Assembly: GCA_029204225.1 (NCBI GenBank)
Contig: CM055097.1
Span: 9,721,184 to 9,785,183 of the forward strand
DNA from: Diphasiastrum complanatum
Taxonomy: Eukaryota; Streptophyta; Lycopodiopsida; Lycopodiales; Lycopodiaceae
Direction of reading: 5' to 3'
Length of the DNA: 64,000 bases
Each line of letters starts with the position of its first letter. Position 1 is the stretch's first letter. The position numbers and the translations under genes were made by a program. Under the pieces are notes generated by a model that saw only the letters and a list, made by a program, of their open reading frames with translations, was not told where the DNA came from and made no database searches. Of the stretch, positions 60,701-64,000 are shown piece after piece.

Positions 60701-63395
60701 CTTTACCGAAAACAGCAAAAACCATTTCCATTTTTCTCAGACCCGGACTAGCCTGTGCTCAAACTGCCCCTTCCGACATTCATTGCCATCACGGCACCGT
60801 GTGTGTGGCTTTTGAACAGCAATTAGATTGTTACTTTCCTAGAATTCAAAATAGCAGGCTGATCTCCTGCCGCCAAGGCGGCGGTTCCCTGCTTATGCTG
60901 CAGAGGACGCTGCACATATGCTCACCTATTTCTGTTGACCAGTGAGTACATTGTAGGGATGCACTTTTTGCACCTGCAATTATGTCAGTGCTGCTGGCTG
61001 CCATGTATTTTTTAGCATTGTATTTAGAGTGATGTTTTGAAGCCTTTGCCCTTGGTTCTCTTGTGCATAAGATAAACATCAGACTTGTATATGCTGTGGT
61101 TATCAATTTCCTTTTCCAATTTTCATCCTTCAGAAGTTGGACATTTGCTGTTTCGTCAATTCCTGAATTTTGTCCAGATTCTTATAGATATCCCTATGTT
61201 ATGGTCATGGAATTCTTTTTGTTTTCATTCATTTGTGAATTCTCTCTTTTTTTTTTCATACTTTCAACACCATTGTGAAAACCTGCAGATCTGCTCTCCT
61301 CAATATCTTAACCCTCTTGGGATTCGTAGAACATCATCAAGGGAGTTAATTTTGTGGTTGATCAACATTAACTCATGAAAGTTACAGATTCTTCTTGTTT
61401 GCACTTTGGCTGGTATGCTCCATTTGGAGGTGCTAGAAGACTTAAGAATACATTTTCTAGCTCTTACACGCACTTTATGGGGTGAAGATTTGGGTTGAAC
61501 TGAAAAGCTCTCTTGCTGTTGTTCTTTTGTGACTTTGTGGACAACAAGCTTACTATTGTGATAATGCTACCGGAACAGGCATGCCCAAAGTTGATCGAGA
61601 GATTTCGGGAAAGAGAGGAGAATGTCAAGGTTGACTTTGCCTTCTTGATAGTTTTCACTATTGGTCTTGTATATCATGACACAGCTTTCGTTTGTGGCTT
61701 CTTCCAACAGAGGAATGTGACGTAACGTTGCCTGCTGATCTCTCAGATTGATGTGTTTAATGCTTTTATTGACCTGCTCCGACAAACTGGCACTGTGACA
61801 AAAGGCTCTAGAGATTTAAGCTCATCGAGGTAACACTTCAAGTTTTACAACCTGCCTAACTATGTAGAAGATGTTATTTACCGTTACTCTGACTGCATGC
61901 TCATAGATTGCGACTCTCTGCAATCACGATTTGCTCTCTGGAACAAATCTATTAGCTATTAGTAACACATGAAACATGAAGCAGTGATTGTTATCACTTG
62001 TCACAAATTTAGTTAGCTGGCTGTTATTTGCCAGCATCATTGTAAAGTGCTCATTGTGGAACATCAGTTCTTGTACTGGAGTCATCATCGCATACAAATC
62101 ATTTAAAGCTGTGCAGGAATGCATATTAGTCAAGTGCAATAATTTTTTCTTGTGTCTTATTTCCTAAGTTCAGAACTGAGCAGTTGGCACTAACTTACGT
62201 GGTGAAAACCTTTTTTATTTCAGTCCCTTGTACATGTTGCAGCAGGAGGTTCCCAGGATTGTCAAGTCCACCAATAGGCAACTACAGCTAAAATCAGTGA
62301 AGACAAAGGTTGTATGGCTGTAGTTTTCTTTGCAGTCAACCTGAGGTTGTTCTAGGAAAGATATACTAACCGTTGGTATTAACTGAAGCAGGTTGGGGCA
62401 TTTTCACTATTAAAGGAATTAGTTATTGTTCTTCCGGACTGTTTGTCAGAACACATGTCCTCTTTGGTACCTGGCATTGAAAGAGCCCTCAGTGTAAGCA
62501 ATCTAGATATCTTGAATAGAGAAGATTCAGCTAGATTCTTCAAATTGTAGTTCTTATTTTGTGTGCTTCTACTTGTTTGTGCAAGTGGCACTCAAATTAA
62601 TTTTTTTTCTATATGTGAATGTCTCATTTTGATATTGAGATCTCATGTCTTTTAGTGTTTACCATTATTTCTGTAATGCTTAAATTGATGAATCAGTATG
62701 TGTTTGGGTAGCTCAAAGAGAGAGGTAGAGACCACATCATGAATTGTAACCTGGAAAGCTGTATAGGTTTTGGCTTTCCAGACTAGGAAAGATTCCACTT
62801 CTTTTAACTAAATGTTTTGTCACAGGATAAGTCATCTACATCAAATTTGAAGATTGAGGCACTAGTTTTTACAAGATTGGTAATGGCTTCAAACCCCCCA
62901 GTGGTTTTTCATCCCCACATTCAGGTATTGCCATTCAAGCTTGAAGAACTTACCATTGCCTGATTTCTTCTCCTACCTTTGAAGACAGCTAGCTGGCACC
63001 TGAATGATATTAATGAAATCCAGACTATAGGCTGAAAGTTTCAAGTGTTCAAACACTTTTGTTCAATATTATGAACTACTTTATATCTGTTTTTTTTTCA
63101 ATTTGCAGGCTTTAACAAATCCTGTCCTTGCTGCTGTAAATGAGCGTTATTACAAAGTCACCTCTGAAGCTCTCCGGGTTTGCGGAGAACTTGTGAAGGC
63201 AATTCGTCCAGAGTTAGTCCAAGTTAGTGCCCGAACATTGTCATCTAGAATTTCTCCAATCTTGGTTTTGGGAATGTATCTCGATTTTCATTGTTGTGCA
63301 CTATTTTGCAGTCGCCATCCTTCAACTTTATACCATATGTGCAGCCCATTTACAGCACCATCTTGAAACGACTTACTGCTCAAGATCAGGATCAG
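51744..63395 (+). CDS. CAND1: CAND1, cullin-associated NEDD8-dissociated protein 1 (5' 15 exons, truncated by window)
   Basis: HEAT-repeat protein that binds unneddylated cullin-RBX1 and exchanges substrate receptors of SCF-type ubiquitin ligases. Exons, all with GT-AG borders and consistent phase: 51744-51779, 52050-52219, 53881-54091, 54672-54837, 54983-55112, 59885-59996, 60256-60416, 60527-60650, 61579-61629, 61747-61829, 62224-62308, 62392-62493, 62826-62924, 63109-63222, 63312-63395. They total 1728 bp, 576 codons, about half of the usual 1,220 residues. Recognised stretches: [20 protein letters not shown] (exon 2), [16 protein letters not shown] (3), [21 protein letters not shown] (across 5/6), an acidic loop ([19 protein letters not shown], 7/8), [10 protein letters not shown] (9), [12 protein letters not shown] (10), [14 protein letters not shown] (13), [19 protein letters not shown] (14). 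In known structures this N-terminal half contacts the cullin C-terminus and RBX1. No stop or frameshift is seen; it looks functional. Confidence 0.95.
52950..53610. mobile_element. GGAACG-family element in CAND1 intron 2
   Basis: Left part gatccactgcatccactttccggaacatgcgttcc, right part ccctaatgggaaatcccagatcggaacgtgcatc. The right end is the reverse complement of the left end of the element at 27546 (gatgcacgttcc). It contains gcaaatttttttgcaaa-type repeats and a minisatellite. Intronic, so probably tolerated. Confidence 0.5.
53215..53485 (+). repeat. Irregular minisatellite in CAND1 intron 2
   Basis: Units of about 40-50 bp with ctgctgcc-aaaaatcagagattt-gcatgctcttta and the variant ttgcagtgtctcctactgctg, at least six diverged copies. 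Confidence 0.75.
55113..59884 (+). other. CAND1 intron 5 (4.77 kb)
   Basis: The longest visible CAND1 intron, bounded by TG|gtgagt and acag|CCG. It contains a 79-bp direct duplication near 56114 and 56193 (gtgtcactcat...gacacgtgtc), a 66-bp tandem duplication at 59621 and 59687 (ctgcaaaagttaaatgatac), and a 108-codon + frame at 57556-57882 without recognised domain. Probably contains decayed repeats; no intact gene. Confidence 0.7.
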
Positions 63396-64000
63396 GTGGG
63401 AACAGTTGGAGGTTATTTCAGAATGTCGAGGTTTCTATTCTTTTGCTGCTGTTTCTTTCTAGATTAGGATTTTAAGTTCCGGTTCTATATTGGTTGTTTG
63501 GGTTCACAAATTTTCACTGGAAGAAAGGCCTCACACATACATAAAACATTCTCATGGCATGGGGACAAGCATAACAGACTCATGAAGGTTGGACTGTATA
63601 GTCATGGTCTGCCGCCTGTCCTATTTCATTCAATCTTTATGAATCCATTGTTCCTCTGCTGTGTTCTGAATATGTCTTAACACTGTTGTGCTCTTAGAGT
63701 TCACAGACTTTGGGGCTAGTTTGCTACTTTTGAGGCTTCACTTTGTATGTTCTTGTGCTGCTTTAACTTCCTGGTTGGAATTCAAAGCTTGTGATGTGGT
63801 CATTAGAAAATTATCAACTCTAATGGCACAAATAAAACCTAGAAGGCTCAAGGGTCAAGATGAGAACCCAACCCACTTTCCCTCCCTCTCTATTTCTCTT
63901 GCACCACCCCAATAACATGGAAGGAAAATCGTATTTTCCTATTCCACAAGGGAACGACAAGTTACAAGTGGTATCAACAAGAAAAAGTAATAAATAATGG
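63396..64000 (+). other. Start of CAND1 intron 15, gene continues beyond window
   Basis: After the donor CAG|gtggga no further CAND1 exon was recognised up to the window end. Short frames here are chance. Confidence 0.6.

Overview
This is plant nuclear DNA, rich in transposons and simple repeats. Two host genes can be recognised. On the + strand the 5' half of a CAND1 gene (cullin-associated NEDD8-dissociated protein 1) starts at 51744 and runs off the right edge; 15 exons joined in phase give 576 codons. On the - strand lies an ATI1/ATI2-type gene (ATG8-interacting protein, selective autophagy). Its large exon is at 29019-29957, and an exon matching the conserved C-terminal tail of the same family lies far downstream at 6556-6663. 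Strand and splice phase agree, so I read them as one gene with an intron of about 22.4 kb. Both genes place the sequence in land plants. The species cannot be named; the very large, repeat-filled introns suggest a large, slowly purged genome.

Layout. 0.2-3.6 kb: decayed Ty3/gypsy gag-protease-RT, cut by a (TG)n tract. 4.8-5.8 kb: array of short palindromes. 6.55-30.8 kb: the ATI-like gene. Its giant intron holds a gag remnant (7.8-8.2 kb), palindrome-rich inverted-repeat elements (8.2-15.1 kb, some nested with visible target duplications, three lying in a row in (TA)n), two decayed hAT transposase genes (15.5-18.3 and 19.8-21.3 kb), copia fragments (18.4-19.6 and 21.3-22.5 kb), another possible hAT tail (25.2-25.5 kb), a foldback with arms of 361 and 431 bp (26.2-27.0 kb), and one more palindrome element (27.5-28.4 kb). 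31.8-32.3 kb: two SINE-like copies. 33-45 kb: copia debris in both orientations, plus an unrecognised broken coding region (34.8-38.2 kb). 45.5-51.1 kb: long (GA)n tracts, an old LTR end, otherwise little. 51.1-64 kb: CAND1.

CAND1 acts on cullin-RING ubiquitin ligases as an exchange factor; ATI proteins carry cargo to autophagy. Nothing suggests that the two genes are co-regulated. The most unusual feature is a set of elements that mostly share the termini CATAG...CTATG and a similar architecture (subterminal reiterated short palindromes, AT-rich spacers) while the palindrome differs: GGAACGCGTTCC, GATTCGCGAATC, GGTACCGCGGTACC, GTCCGGACGC and others. All functional statements are inferred from reading the sequence; no database search was run.
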